Source of the DNA: Trinickia violacea
Lineage (GTDB): Bacteria > Pseudomonadota > Gammaproteobacteria > Burkholderiales > Burkholderiaceae
Direction: 5' to 3'
DNA length: 64,000 nucleotides
Assembly (NCBI RefSeq): GCF_005280735.1
Contig: NZ_CP040078.1
Location: 3,100,001 to 3,164,000, forward strand
Below, one piece after another: positions 1 to 8,173 of the stretch; the stretch's first letter is position 1; each line of letters begins with the position of its first letter. Made by a program: the position numbers and the translations under genes. Below the pieces are notes generated by a model. The model did no database searches, was not told the DNA's origin, and saw only the letters and a program-made list of their open reading frames with translations.

Positions 1-187
1 TGCGCAGCTCGCGCAGCCGCGCGACGGTGGCGTACGACGTGGGCTTGACCATGTCGCCAAAGGCCGACAGCCCCAGCACACGAGCCCGGTTACCCCTGAG
101 GTAGAAGGAAAGCCGGCGCTCTGACTGGAGAAGAAGCCACAGTCGACGATGCCACTTGGCGATCAACGTTGACTCGCGGAAATTCAA
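1..187 (-). CDS. Partial hypothetical protein, C-terminus beyond the window
   Basis: An open frame enters from the left edge on the minus strand. It reads in good protein-like composition (motifs ERRLSFYLRG, GLSAFGDMVKP and VARLRELR) back to a possible TTG start at 187 or slightly further upstream. I do not recognise the family. No in-frame ATG is visible, so the start is uncertain and the piece could be an internal fragment. It lies upstream of a tRNA-Pro fragment, where island boundaries often fall. Confidence 0.35.
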   Translation of the reverse strand, partial: MNFRESTLIAKWHRRLWLLLQSERRLSFYLRGNRARVLGLSAFGDMVKPTSYATVARLRELR

Positions 188-198
188 CTCATTCTGTA

Positions 199-610
199 CT
201 ACGAATTAAATAAATCCCTGTTACACGATCTTCTCGGCGCATGACTGTCTCGCACTGCGAGGAGATATATCCGAACGGGCTTGACACACGTATTGCCGTT
301 GACTGCCGCAGCGAGTTGCTGCCGTTGAATACGACCAACCCTGGAAGCCGCCGCGGCGCATCTTACGCGCGGCAGCCGCAACAAGTCGCTCCTCGCTTGT
401 CCACTGCTCGGCACAGTTCTCGTGTGCTGCGTGCTGCGCGTTGCGCGCGGGGCTGCCTGTCGCCCGGCTTGTGGTAGCCAGCAGCACCCGACCATCGCGA
501 AATGGGGCCGCCGTAGGGCACGACCGGGATCTCTCCTCCAGCGACCATTTTTGTTCCCACAAAAGCCATCGAACTTGTGGGGGCAAACGTGAGGGCAAAA
601 ATCAGCCGCC
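199..610. other. No convincing gene
   Basis: Several overlapping frames on both strands are open here, but none has protein-like composition, a ribosome binding site or a recognisable motif. They are rich in Arg, Ser and Cys, as expected of chance frames in GC-rich DNA. The stretch lies downstream of the tRNA-Pro terminator. Confidence 0.5.
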
Positions 611-647
611 AAATAAAAAGGACTTACGGCTTTCACCGTAAGTCCTT
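611..647 (-). terminator. Rho-independent terminator after tRNA-Pro fragment
   Basis: A 12-bp perfect stem (618-629 with 636-647) closes a 6-base loop. Read on the minus strand it is followed by a run of T (complement of the A-rich 611-619). It lies just past the CCA end of the tRNA-Pro fragment and is the natural terminator of that tRNA. Confidence 0.9.
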
Positions 648-655
648 GAGTTTCC

Positions 656-705
<50 letters not shown>

Positions 706-813
706 AGTTTGCCGTCACACCGGCGCAGGGAGCGTCTCAAGTGCTTGCTGTAGCAAATGGCACAACCTTCGCCCCAGCCTTTAGCTGATCGAGGCAGTCA
801 GCCCAGCGCTGCA

Positions 814-1437
814 TCATTCACGCCGCTCTCTAAGAAAAGTGGCGCGGTTATTTGCCCGGCCGAGAGGGTCTTTGATTGCATGTGCGAGTTGCGTTTCGAT
901 GATCTCCGCCGGTGTCGCGAGTTCTTCCGCCAGAATCGTCCGTGCCATCGCCCTAACCGTGGCTAGTCCTTATGTCGCGGTCGTATCCCTGGCGACGTAA
1001 CGCGGCATTGATGGTGTTGTCCGACATAGGGCGGTCCTTGGTGCTCACGCTAGGAAACACGAACCGACCGTTGCAGTTGCTCGTAAGCGGCTCCAATTCG
1101 CGCAGAATGGCCACCGCCTGACACGGCAAAGGAACGATGTGCGCGCCACCACTCGCTTTCCCTTGCTTGGTGCGCTTCAAGCGCTCGGCAGGTATTTGCC
1201 ATATCGCGCGATCTAGATCGAACTCGGGCCATTCAGCGCCGCGCATCTCGCCAGGGCGTTGGAATAGCAGCGGCGCAAGCCGCAGAGCGCAGGAAACCGG
1301 TAGCGTCCCCGTGTAACTATCAATGGCACGCAGCAGTTCCCCAACCTCTCTGGGATCAGTAATGGCCGCAAAATGCCGCACTTGGGCCGGCGGAAGGGCT
1401 CCGCGCAGGTCAGCAGTATTGGGAGATCTAGGCGGAT
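814..1437 (-). pseudogene. Tyrosine recombinase (P4-type integrase), truncated and frameshifted
   Basis: The minus strand encodes the catalytic half of a phage/ICE integrase. It has RLAPLLFQRPGEMRGAEW with the first catalytic Arg, the usual EFDLDRAIWQIPAERLK and HIVPLP segments, then GYDRDIRTSHG. A stop follows directly at about 953. The reading continues in another frame as RAMARTIL, QLAHAIKDPLGRA and LRERRE with a stop at 814-816. The family motif HGFRAMARTI is therefore split by an apparent 2-base deletion. The N-terminal SAM-like and Arm-binding regions are absent: upstream of about 1437 the frame runs into a tRNA-like 3' end. The protein cannot be active. It sits 110 bp from the tRNA-Pro fragment, so it is the dead integrase of an old island. 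Confidence 0.85.
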
Positions 1438-1464
1438 CGCCTTGGAACTTAGCGGAACAAGAGA

Positions 1465-1493
1465 TGGTGGGCCCGGTGGGTTTCGAACCCAAA
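1465..1493 (-). other. tRNA-like 3' end, possible attachment core
   Basis: On the minus strand the segment reads as the 3' part of a tRNA: a T loop TTCGAAA flanked by GGG/CCC, acceptor strand CGGGCCC, then ACCA. No anticodon arm precedes it. It abuts the truncated N-terminal end of the integrase pseudogene, so it may be a second attachment site from another integration. The parent tRNA is not identified. Confidence 0.5.
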
Positions 1494-1528
1494 TATAGGG
1501 GTAACAAGGGGTAACCAAGGGGATTCAA

Positions 1529-2205
1529 GTCATTGATTTAACGTGAAAAACCAATATTCGATTCCCCTGTGATTCCCCAATTCTTCCCCGGATTCCTCCC
1601 CGAACTACAGGTTTGGATGGCGCCCCTGCGTCGGCGACACTTCGGCCGCCGTCCATCCCAACCTTAACGTCAATGGACGGCGTTTGCTTCCACAACGCTC
1701 ACAAAACAATCGAGGAAGCACGCACGGCCGCTTCTCGGGCCGTGCAGCAAGAAGCGCAAGCGGCACTCGGGTGCCAGTCGCTCTTGAAGAACTGTACCGC
1801 GTGTGAAATCTCGATCCGCAAGAAATCCGGCGTCGGAACACGGTGCTGTGCGAATGCTACCGACGATCGGCAAGCGGTGCGCAGAAGACGTTTAAGACCA
1901 GGCTGACGAGCCCGACGAACTCGAGACCCGCAGTTCCAACCTCGCAGCACTATCAGGCTGCCTCCAGTGGAAACGCAGCCCCTACTCGACTCATGGCAAT
2001 CCTGTCGGGGATTCCGACACCCGAGACGTTGACTTGCGTTTGCCCAATCCCGTGAGAGCCTGGTCCCGTCGCTGCTATTCAAATCGCAGCGACAAGACGA
2101 GCGTGCAGAGCTGACAGTCTGGTAGTCCCGTCCGCTCGGCACCTGCTCCTGCCAGACACGCGATCTGAGCCGCCCTGCCCGCTTTCTAACAACGGAGAAA
2201 AAAGA
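1529..2205. other. No convincing gene
   Basis: This gap follows the integrase remnant. A long minus-strand frame (up to 2613) and shorter plus-strand frames are open but have Cys/Ser/Arg-rich, non-protein-like composition. Direct short repeats of GATTCCCC type near 1560-1600 lie at the island edge. I see no promoter or RNA gene. Confidence 0.4.
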
Positions 2206-2319
2206 ATGGACCACCTCCCGCTCTGGAAGGTCTTTGTAGACGAGTGCCGCGACTTCTTCCTTGACTGCATCCAGCCTCTGATTTTGCTGGTCCGGTGGAT
2301 CAGGCAGCGCTGCAAATAA
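2206..2319 (+). CDS. Small hypothetical protein, 37 aa
   Basis: An ATG at 2206 follows a ribosome binding site (ACGGAGA about 8 bases upstream) and opens a 37-codon frame ending TAA at 2317-2319. The product is helix-like, with a hydrophobic core (FFLDCIQPLILLVRWI) and a basic end (RQRCK), so it could be a membrane-associated peptide. It lies 55 bp ahead of another small ORF and about 400 bp ahead of the tandem AAA+ ATPase, all on the same strand, suggesting one transcript. The function is unknown, and the ORF could still be chance. Confidence 0.45.
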   Translation: MDHLPLWKVFVDECRDFFLDCIQPLILLVRWIRQRCK

Positions 2320-2373
2320 ATCTGCGGGCCGCGATGTGCCTCGGCCCAATCCACAAAAACCGGAGGACTTGAG

Positions 2374-2622
2374 ATGAAAATACGCCGCTTCGTCTCCGCT
2401 GAGCAGCTCCTGCGCCGACTGAACGACCGGATCGCACGCCCTGTGGCTTGGAAGCGCCGAGACGCCCGCAGCGAGCTTCGCGAGCACGTGAAACGACTTC
2501 GTGGACGCCAGCGCGTGGAGCGCCACGTGCCAGTGCGGGCACCGCGATATCGCCCTCGCGGAGCACGTGGCTTTTATCGCCGCCGCTGGGCCATCCCGGT
2601 ATGGACGCACCACATGACGTGA
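2374..2622 (+). CDS. Small basic hypothetical protein, 82 aa
   Basis: An ATG at 2374 is preceded by CCGGAGGACTTGAG, a strong ribosome binding site at good spacing. The protein is very Arg-rich (runs such as LLRRLNDRIARP, RPRGARGFYRRRW) and has no motif I recognise. It could bind nucleic acid or be a chance frame in GC-rich DNA; the ribosome binding site is the main support. It lies between the 37-aa ORF and the AAA+ ATPase on the same strand. A 304-codon frame on the other strand overlaps it and is judged a shadow. Confidence 0.4.
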   Translation: MKIRRFVSAEQLLRRLNDRIARPVAWKRRDARSELREHVKRLRGRQRVERHVPVRAPRYRPRGARGFYRRRWAIPVWTHHMT

Positions 2623-2725
2623 CTGTATCGGCTAACTTGCGTTAGCGGTCTCGCGCGAGAAACTGGACGTCAGAAGTCAAGCGCGACACACGTCGCTCCG
2701 TCTGCAACTTGCATTCGAGGCCCAA

Positions 2726-4594
2726 ATGAATCTTTCCGCACTTCAGAAGCTGTATCGCTCGTTCCGCACGTCAGGAAAACTCATCATCGACGGGTCCCGT
2801 GCCTGGGTGCCGGTCGATGCAAAGATTGCGCGCGCGGAACCAGCTGTCGTTAAGCGCCCCTCACCTATTCAAGTAGTTGAGCGGACGACACCGGCTCCGC
2901 CCGTCACGGTGGAACCGATGGCTATGGTCGCAGTCCCTCGCGCTACTCCGAGAGTTACAGACGAGCCGAACGTTCGCGCGACTGTCCGCGCCCGGTCGGT
3001 AGCGGTTAAACCACCGCGTCGGCCGGCGCCCCCGACGCAATCAGAGCACGACTTTAGCAGCAACATCCGTCAGCCGCGGCGAACGTTCAAGCACGTGGTA
3101 GGGATGGCGGACACCAAGCAGCGACTTCTGCGCGCGGCGCACGACGTTCTCATGGACGACGATGGGAACGTTGAGCCACGCAATGGCATTCTCCTCTTCG
3201 GCGAGCCAGGTAATGGCAAGACGCTCTTTGCGGAAGCACTCGCCGGCGAGCTCGCACTACCTTTCCTGCAAATCGCTTTCGGTGACACCGCATCGAAATG
3301 GATCAATGACACTCCGGAAAAAATCAAGGCTGTTTTCCGCACGGCAAGCGAGACGGGCGCCTGCGTGCTTTTTATCGACGAAATCGACTCGTTCCTGAAG
3401 CCCCGCGATGGCGGCGCCAACGTCCACTCGATGGATCGAGACGTGGTCAATACAATGCTTACGGAAATAGTCAACCTTCGCGGATCGACGGTGATCCTAG
3501 TGGCGGCGACCAACTTCATCGAGCAGCTCGATACCGCTGGCATCCGCGAGGGACGTTTCGACTATAAGATCGAAATTCCGCCACCCGACCTGAAAGCGCG
3601 CGTCAACCTGATTGGCCACTCCATCTGCAAAAATCTGGGTCCTAAAACGGTCGCCCGCGCCACCGCAGAAGCCCTGGCCAGTCGGTGGGACGGATTCAGC
3701 GCATCACGATTGAGCGCGCTTGGCGGCCAACTGCGCGAGATGCATCGCGACGGTCAGTTCAGCGGCCTGGTTACGTTCGACGTCGCCATGCAAGCGATGC
3801 GTTTGCTTCAGGGGCGCCGCGGTCGGTTGCCCGAAATGGTCAAGGCAGTGGACGACATCATCATGCCCATGGCTTCCCGCAACGTGCTGCGCGACTTGGC
3901 GTATCGAATGAAGAAGGTCCATCGCCTTGAGCAGATGGGCGGTAGCCTGCCGCGGGGTCTGCTCTTCTACGGACCACCAGGGACCGGCAAGACACAGGCC
4001 GCAATGGCGCTCGCGAAGGCGTCCGGCTATGCATTCCTCAAGACCACCGGTGCAGATCTCATCGCGCGACCGGATTCATGGGAACGTCTCGTTCGAGAAG
4101 CGAGCGACATCCGGCCGGCAATCGTGTTCCTTGACGAGGCGGACGACATCCTCACGGACCGACGGTACTCAAACGTCGCAACGTTGACCAATAGGATTCT
4201 CACGACACTAGATGGCGCCAGCGGTCGCATCCGGGACGTGATTTTCATTGCGGCCACAAATCATCAAGACCGGATGGATCCTGCGGCCGTGCGCGGCGGA
4301 CGGTTCAGTGAAAAGGTCCGGTTCGACGTGCCCGAACGTGCGGACATGGAGCGCTATGTCAGCGCGACCTTGTGGCGAATCGCGAACGGTCAATATTCGC
4401 TGGAGCGAGACATTCTGCGCCAATGCATGGTCGTACTCGCCGGACGCTCGATTGCGGACGCGGACGCCGTAATCGCCGAAAGCGTGAACAGGGCAGCCAC
4501 CCGTGCGATCCGCGAGAACGTGGCCGAAATTAGGTCAGCGGACGTCGTGGCCGCTGCGAGGTCTGTGCTTGACGATCGGATAGCCGATGCCTAG
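2726..4594 (+). CDS. Tandem AAA+ ATPase, CDC48/p97-like architecture
   Basis: The 622-residue protein has two AAA+ modules in one chain. Residues 1-115 are a Pro/Arg/Val-rich, probably disordered N-terminus. Module 1 begins near FKHVVGM, with Walker A GEPGNGKT (about residue 158), Walker B VLFIDEID (about 214), sensor-1 VAATN and arginine-finger-like REGRFD. Module 2 has Walker A GPPGTGKT (about 415), Walker B IVFLDEAD (about 470), sensor-1 AATNH and RGGRFSEKV. Tandem intact modules of this sort are unfolding or remodelling motors of the Cdc48 class, usually hexameric. No protease, nuclease or N-terminal adaptor domain is fused, so the substrate is unknown. The gene follows two small ORFs on the same strand inside island debris. 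Occurrence on mobile elements suggests a role in element maintenance or defence, but this is inference. Confidence 0.85.
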   Translation: MNLSALQKLYRSFRTSGKLIIDGSRAWVPVDAKIARAEPAVVKRPSPIQVVERTTPAPPVTVEPMAMVAVPRATPRVTDEPNVRATVRARSVAVKPPRRPAPPTQSEHDFSSNIRQPRRTFKHVVGMADTKQRLLRAAHDVLMDDDGNVEPRNGILLFGEPGNGKTLFAEALAGELALPFLQIAFGDTASKWINDTPEKIKAVFRTASETGACVLFIDEIDSFLKPRDGGANVHSMDRDVVNTMLTEIVNLRGSTVILVAATNFIEQLDTAGIREGRFDYKIEIPPPDLKARVNLIGHSICKNLGPKTVARATAEALASRWDGFSASRLSALGGQLREMHRDGQFSGLVTFDVAMQAMRLLQGRRGRLPEMVKAVDDIIMPMASRNVLRDLAYRMKKVHRLEQMGGSLPRGLLFYGPPGTGKTQAAMALAKASGYAFLKTTGADLIARPDSWERLVREASDIRPAIVFLDEADDILTDRRYSNVATLTNRILTTLDGASGRIRDVIFIAATNHQDRMDPAAVRGGRFSEKVRFDVPERADMERYVSATLWRIANGQYSLERDILRQCMVVLAGRSIADADAVIAESVNRAATRAIRENVAEIRSADVVAAARSVLDDRIADA

Positions 4595-4837
4595 TTAACA
4601 CCGGGTGCCGGTCGGACGTTTAGCCCTCTGCGTAGGACTGCTTCGGCCACTAGATCAACTGCGCTCTTGGAATACAAGACAGTCACTGTCGAGGCGCCTA
4701 TTCCTGAATTGGCACTCGGCCGCGTAGACCTGGCAGCTATGGCGTTTGAGCGACTACGTAGCAAGGTTGAATACACGTCCCTGCTGGCCGTCCTGCTGCC
4801 GGAGCCGATTACGCTGCCATGGCTGCAGCGGGCGTGA
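4595..4837 (+). other. In-frame open extension after AAA+ stop, possible gene remnant
   Basis: The frame directly after the AAA+ TAG stop stays open for 80 codons and reads as plausible protein, with ELALGRVDLAAMAFERLRSKVEY and LLPEPITLPWLQRA spanning its second half. There is no good start with a ribosome binding site; an internal ATG at about 4740 would give only 32 residues. It may be the C-terminal part of a gene lost by deletion, or a natural extension of the ATPase cut by a nonsense mutation. Function unknown. Confidence 0.3.
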
Positions 4838-4849
4838 GAGATCTCGCTT

Positions 4850-4877
4850 GTCCGACGGGCCGTTCGGCTCGTCGGAC
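4850..4877 (+). terminator. Hairpin downstream of the AAA+ region
   Basis: An 8-bp stem (GTCCGACG at 4850-4857 with CGTCGGAC at 4870-4877) encloses a loop that can pair further (GGCCG/CGGCT). No T-run follows on either strand, so termination would be weak or Rho-assisted. It falls between the AAA+ region and the minus-strand gene at 5063. Confidence 0.4.
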
Positions 4878-5062
4878 GCAGAAAGGAATTCAATGATTCA
4901 CACTCGGGCTAGTCGAATTACTGGTCAACAAGGCAGTCGTTTGCGTCGACGTTAAGCGCCTACAAATAGTCGACTAGCGGCCAGCGCAGGAACCTTTGGC
5001 TCTCGATACTAAGCAGCCTGGCGCCGCCGATTTGCTGAATCGCCTAGCGGCCCAGTGTCGAG

Positions 5063-5521
5063 TTAAAGGGTGTTGTTTTCCTGTTCCTCGAGCGTCGCCA
5101 TCCAAAAATCCACCACGCTATCGACCGAACGCTCAAGATCGCCCGGTGAGAGCATGGACGCGCGACACCGCGTCGCCGTATCGCTGAGCCATTGGGCGTC
5201 AGCCATCTTTTCCTCGAGGGCAGAATTGTACGTCTCGTCATCATGCGCGGGACTAAGTGCAAGAGCCTCCAGATCCTCACCGGCATCGCCGAACGCGTGT
5301 GCAAGAGCTCCGGGACCATAGCGCCGCACCCAATCTTCTTGAAATAAACGATCTGTCCAACGGCCGTCAATGAAGGCGGAGTCGACGAATGCTGCATCAG
5401 CGCGGGGAAATACGGCAATTCCCTTCTCATCAGCAGCAATCTCTACGATCTCTAGGTCTGAACAGTTGGTGATGACTTTGAAAAGCAGTCCGCGGATATG
5501 CGAGGATATTTTGCTGTTCAT
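5063..5521 (-). CDS. Hypothetical acidic protein, 152 aa
   Basis: The ATG at 5521 has AAGGAAG about 8 bases upstream on the minus strand, and the product has normal composition: acidic, with alternating hydrophobic segments such as LEIVEIAADEKGIAVFPRADAAF. There is no signal peptide, membrane span or motif I can name. A cytosolic protein of this size and acidity among island debris could be an immunity protein or antitoxin, but no toxin lies beside it, so this is only a guess. Neighbouring sequence on both sides is sparse in genes. Confidence 0.65.
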   Translation of the reverse strand: MNSKISSHIRGLLFKVITNCSDLEIVEIAADEKGIAVFPRADAAFVDSAFIDGRWTDRLFQEDWVRRYGPGALAHAFGDAGEDLEALALSPAHDDETYNSALEEKMADAQWLSDTATRCRASMLSPGDLERSVDSVVDFWMATLEEQENNTL

Positions 5522-5700
5522 GTTGAGCTTCCTTGAAAGAGAGTTGGAATTTGAGCTGCGGGTGGCTGCTCAAGAGCACAATCGGCTCAAATCTGGCGAA
5601 ATTCAGTTTGTACGGCCAACGAAAATGTAACAAAATATTACAGAGTCGAGATTCTTCCCTAGCCACTTGAAGATAAATCTAGGTTGCAAAGAAATCTTGC

Positions 5701-5871
5701 GTGGGGGCAACTTCAGGGAACGATACAAATGACGTCCGTGCCGTTCATCCTACGGACATTCCGATAAGGGGATACGTCGAACAGGAGCAAGGTCAAACTC
5801 CAAACGGCGATCAGCTCCAAAGCGGTGATGACATTAAGTTTGACGTTCGAGTCATTCTTGCAGCCATGTAG
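5701..5871 (+). CDS. Possible small ORF or C-terminal gene fragment, 56 aa
   Basis: A frame that opens at about 5677 and could start at GTG 5701 reads as plausible protein (HPTDIPIRGYVEQEQ, DQLQSGDDIKFDVRVILAAM) and ends TAG at 5869-5871. There is no clear ribosome binding site and no ATG, so it may be the tail of a deleted gene. Function not recognised. Confidence 0.3.
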   Translation: MGATSGNDTNDVRAVHPTDIPIRGYVEQEQGQTPNGDQLQSGDDIKFDVRVILAAM

Positions 5872-5877
5872 AACTAC

Positions 5878-6165
5878 TCACGTATTTTCTGAGTCGTTCG
5901 AACGATGGATGTTTGGATATGGCCCGACCGTCGTCCAAGTCAATTCATTAAGAAATGGTACTTGATGTAACTGCGCAGCTCCCGCAATTCGCGTTTGCTC
6001 AGCGAAATGACACGGTTCCCTAAGTTCGGGCGAAATGCTTACCGCGAATCGCCGTTCGTGGAACATAAGGAAGATGCCCTTATTGGGCTGCGTCTCCGCA
6101 CGGTATGCAACGTGTTGAGCGTAAGCAGCGTCCTCTGGCGAGGCGAATACTTTCTTCTTGCGCAT
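5878..6165 (-). CDS. Small hypothetical protein, 95 aa
   Basis: The ATG at 6165 is preceded on the minus strand by AAAAGGTAAAAC, a usable ribosome binding site. The first 60 residues look like genuine protein (MRKKKVFASPEDAAYAQHV, FLMFHERRFAVSISPE); the later part is less convincing. There are no membrane spans or motifs. The family is not recognised. Confidence 0.45.
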   Translation of the reverse strand: MRKKKVFASPEDAAYAQHVAYRAETQPNKGIFLMFHERRFAVSISPELREPCHFAEQTRIAGAAQLHQVPFLNELTWTTVGPYPNIHRSNDSENT

Positions 6166-6927
6166 GTTTTACCTTTTCGGTTGATTGAGATTATTCCGAC
6201 CGCAATAAGTGGTCAGCGAGAATCACAATACCGCCTAAGCAAGCGGCTGAGGCGTGGAAAAACACGGCTTTTTCATCAACATTCGGGTCTGTGTCGCCCC
6301 GCATTGAAAGTTCGGAATGCAACACTTTCGCGCAGCGATAGCACGCCGGGCGATGCGAATGCCAGGCTTCACTAAGGAGAATGAGCAGGAGAAGCGATGC
6401 CCAGAGGGTTTCCGCATTGCTCGAGCAGTTGTGGGCGAGTGGGCAAGCTGATCACATTGTTTGACCATGCCGACGGCCGGCAATTTTCATCCGCATCGGG
6501 GCGAATTCGAGGGCGGCGCGCTGACGGGCTGGCGGTGGAGCTGACGCGTAGGCCTGAACCAGCCGTCGTGTGGTCGGAACGACAAATAGCCCGCGGGTCA
6601 GAAATCCATTTGTAACCGGCAGTGCAGGTGAGGCGAACTGGGAACATGGGTGCCCCCCAAAAGGTGGGTGGCAAACTGGCGCGGCTCGAGCCGGATGCGC
6701 ACGACTTATGGAATTAGGTGTGTGAGTTGGCACGGGTTTTGATTTGAAATCAATGACATACAAAAATCCGCCGTCTCACCGTGAGACACCGCAATTGTCG
6801 GTGCGACATTCCAAGCGAATACTTAGCCGGCGGTTATGATGCAGTCATACGTACGTTCGACGACCCAACAGATTTTTCCGCTCTGTCGCATCAAGGCGGT
6901 CAGGTAGAATCGGTCGGACCGTAACGC
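6166..6927. other. Gene-poor stretch upstream of the IS6 transposase
   Basis: Several short overlapping frames are open on both strands, none with a convincing start or protein-like composition. The last 100 bp or so must contain the left end of the IS6-family element, but I could not find a clear copy of the terminal repeat seen at the right end (7717); CAATTGTCGGTGCGACA near 6790 is only weakly similar. Confidence 0.4.
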
Positions 6928-7659
6928 ATGACGAGCGAGATGGCAAAGAAGAACACACTAGGCAAGACACTGCCTGCTGGCATTGGCAAGGTACTGAAGC
7001 GACTGCACTATCCGCTGGATGTGATCCTGGTGTGTGTGCGGTGGTACGTGGCGTGTTCGCTGAGCCTGCGTAACCTCGAAGAGATGATGGCCGAGCGCGG
7101 CATCAAGGTGGATCATTCGAGCGTGCACCGCTGGGTCATCAAGCTTGTGCCGCTGCTGGACAGGGCATTTCACCGCCGCAAGCAGCCGGTGGACAAGAGC
7201 TGGCGCGTTGACGAGACCTACGTCAAGGTCAAGGGCCAGTGGAAATATTTATACCGTGCTGTCGACAAGGCAGGCAACACGGTCGATTTCCTGCTGCGGG
7301 CCCATCGTGACAAGGCCGCTGCGCGCCGCTACTTCGAGAAGGCCATTGACCGCAACGGCGAGCCCGAAACAATTCCCGTGGACAAGAGCGGCGCCAATCT
7401 GGCCGCGCTCGAAGCGCTCAACGCCAAACGTTCGACACCGATCAAGGTTCGCCAGAACAAGTACCTGAATAACATCGTGGAGCAGGACCATCGCGCCGTC
7501 AAACGCGTCATCAAACCCATGATGGGCTTCAAGGATTTCCGCTGCGCGCGCATTATCTTGTCCGGCATCGAAATCATGCACATTATCCGCAAGGGGCAGA
7601 TGCGTGGTGATGACGTCGCTGCGACTGCAGCCGAACAATTCTATTCTCTTGCGATATAA
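6928..7659 (+). CDS. IS6-family transposase
   Basis: The 243-residue DDE transposase has the IS6/IS26-family layout: an N-terminal helix-turn-helix region (VDHSSVHRWVIKLVP), then the catalytic residues in SWRVDETYVKVKG (first D), IPVDKSGAN (second D) and NNIVEQDHRAVK (E). The length is normal and the triad is intact, so the protein should be able to catalyse replicative cointegrate formation. The start is at 6928, or possibly the in-frame ATG at 6940 (MAKKN). A remnant of the same element lies inverted about 2.9 kb away, so this family probably helped rearrange the region. Confidence 0.93.
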   Translation: MTSEMAKKNTLGKTLPAGIGKVLKRLHYPLDVILVCVRWYVACSLSLRNLEEMMAERGIKVDHSSVHRWVIKLVPLLDRAFHRRKQPVDKSWRVDETYVKVKGQWKYLYRAVDKAGNTVDFLLRAHRDKAAARRYFEKAIDRNGEPETIPVDKSGANLAALEALNAKRSTPIKVRQNKYLNNIVEQDHRAVKRVIKPMMGFKDFRCARIILSGIEIMHIIRKGQMRGDDVAATAAEQFYSLAI

Positions 7660-7717
7660 GCAGTCCTCTTAATCTCGGACACTTGCTCGTCACACTTTCC
7701 TTATCGCGACACAACCC
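6928..7717 (+). mobile_element. IS6-family insertion sequence, transposase and right end
   Basis: The transposase gene plus 58 bp of 3' sequence end at ACAACCC (7711-7717). The right boundary is set by comparison: 10563-10655 is an inverted copy of the last 90 bp or so and departs from it at the same point. The left boundary is not resolved. The element lies immediately left of a LysR remnant. Confidence 0.75.
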
Positions 7718-8002
7718 GATTTCTCGCTGGGGCGAGGAGGGCTTCTCCAGTTGCTCAGCATGTCCTTGCCATCGTGCCGTCGCTTCCACCGCGCCGAAGT
7801 GGAATAGCCGTATCGGTCAGATTTCGGCTACCCATGCCGCCTTCGCCCTCACGGTTGCGGGCTCGGCCTTCGGATCTCTTCACTTTCGAGGCCACTTCCA
7901 CGTTCATCTTCATTACGGCCCGATGACTCGCACGTCCCCCGAGGAGACGGTTGTCGATAGGCTTCAGAGTATTGGTTTCCCGCCACCCTGCTATCCAAGC
8001 TA
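7718..8002. other. No gene seen between IS6 end and LysR remnant
   Basis: The frames open here have no recognisable motif or ribosome binding site. The stretch is bounded by the IS6 right end and a LysR 5' fragment, so it is probably host sequence moved or trimmed by rearrangement. Confidence 0.4.
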
Positions 8003-8093
8003 CGGCGTTCGCAACGCAGACCAGCGCCTCCAGTTGATGCAGTTTCATGTCTTTGCGGGCAGGCGGGTTGCGTGGCTACAACCGCGGGTTAAT
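8003..8093 (-). pseudogene. LysR regulator, 5' remnant
   Basis: The minus strand has an ATG at 8048 followed by MKLHQLEALVCVANA, matching the first 15 residues of the two full LysR genes nearby (MKLHHLEALVSVADA). Similarity continues about 45 bp upstream of the ATG (AACCGCGGGTT, GGCAGGC) and stops after codon 15, beyond which the frame is unrelated. It is a third, almost wholly deleted copy of this LysR gene next to the orphan response regulator. Confidence 0.7.
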
Positions 8094-8173
8094 GCAGTCA
8101 ATATGAACGTTTGGGTCGGTTCATTCCGGAGTTGGTTCATAAACGAGCGGAGTCAGATTTTCGAACTGGCCGC

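Noticed and set aside
199..641. Overlapping frames on both strands at the left edge
   Set aside because: No start signal or protein-like composition; typical chance frames in GC-rich DNA.
1699..2613. 304-codon minus-strand frame
   Set aside because: GTG start without a ribosome binding site, Cys/Ser/Arg-rich composition, no motif, and it lies opposite two small ORFs with good ribosome binding sites.
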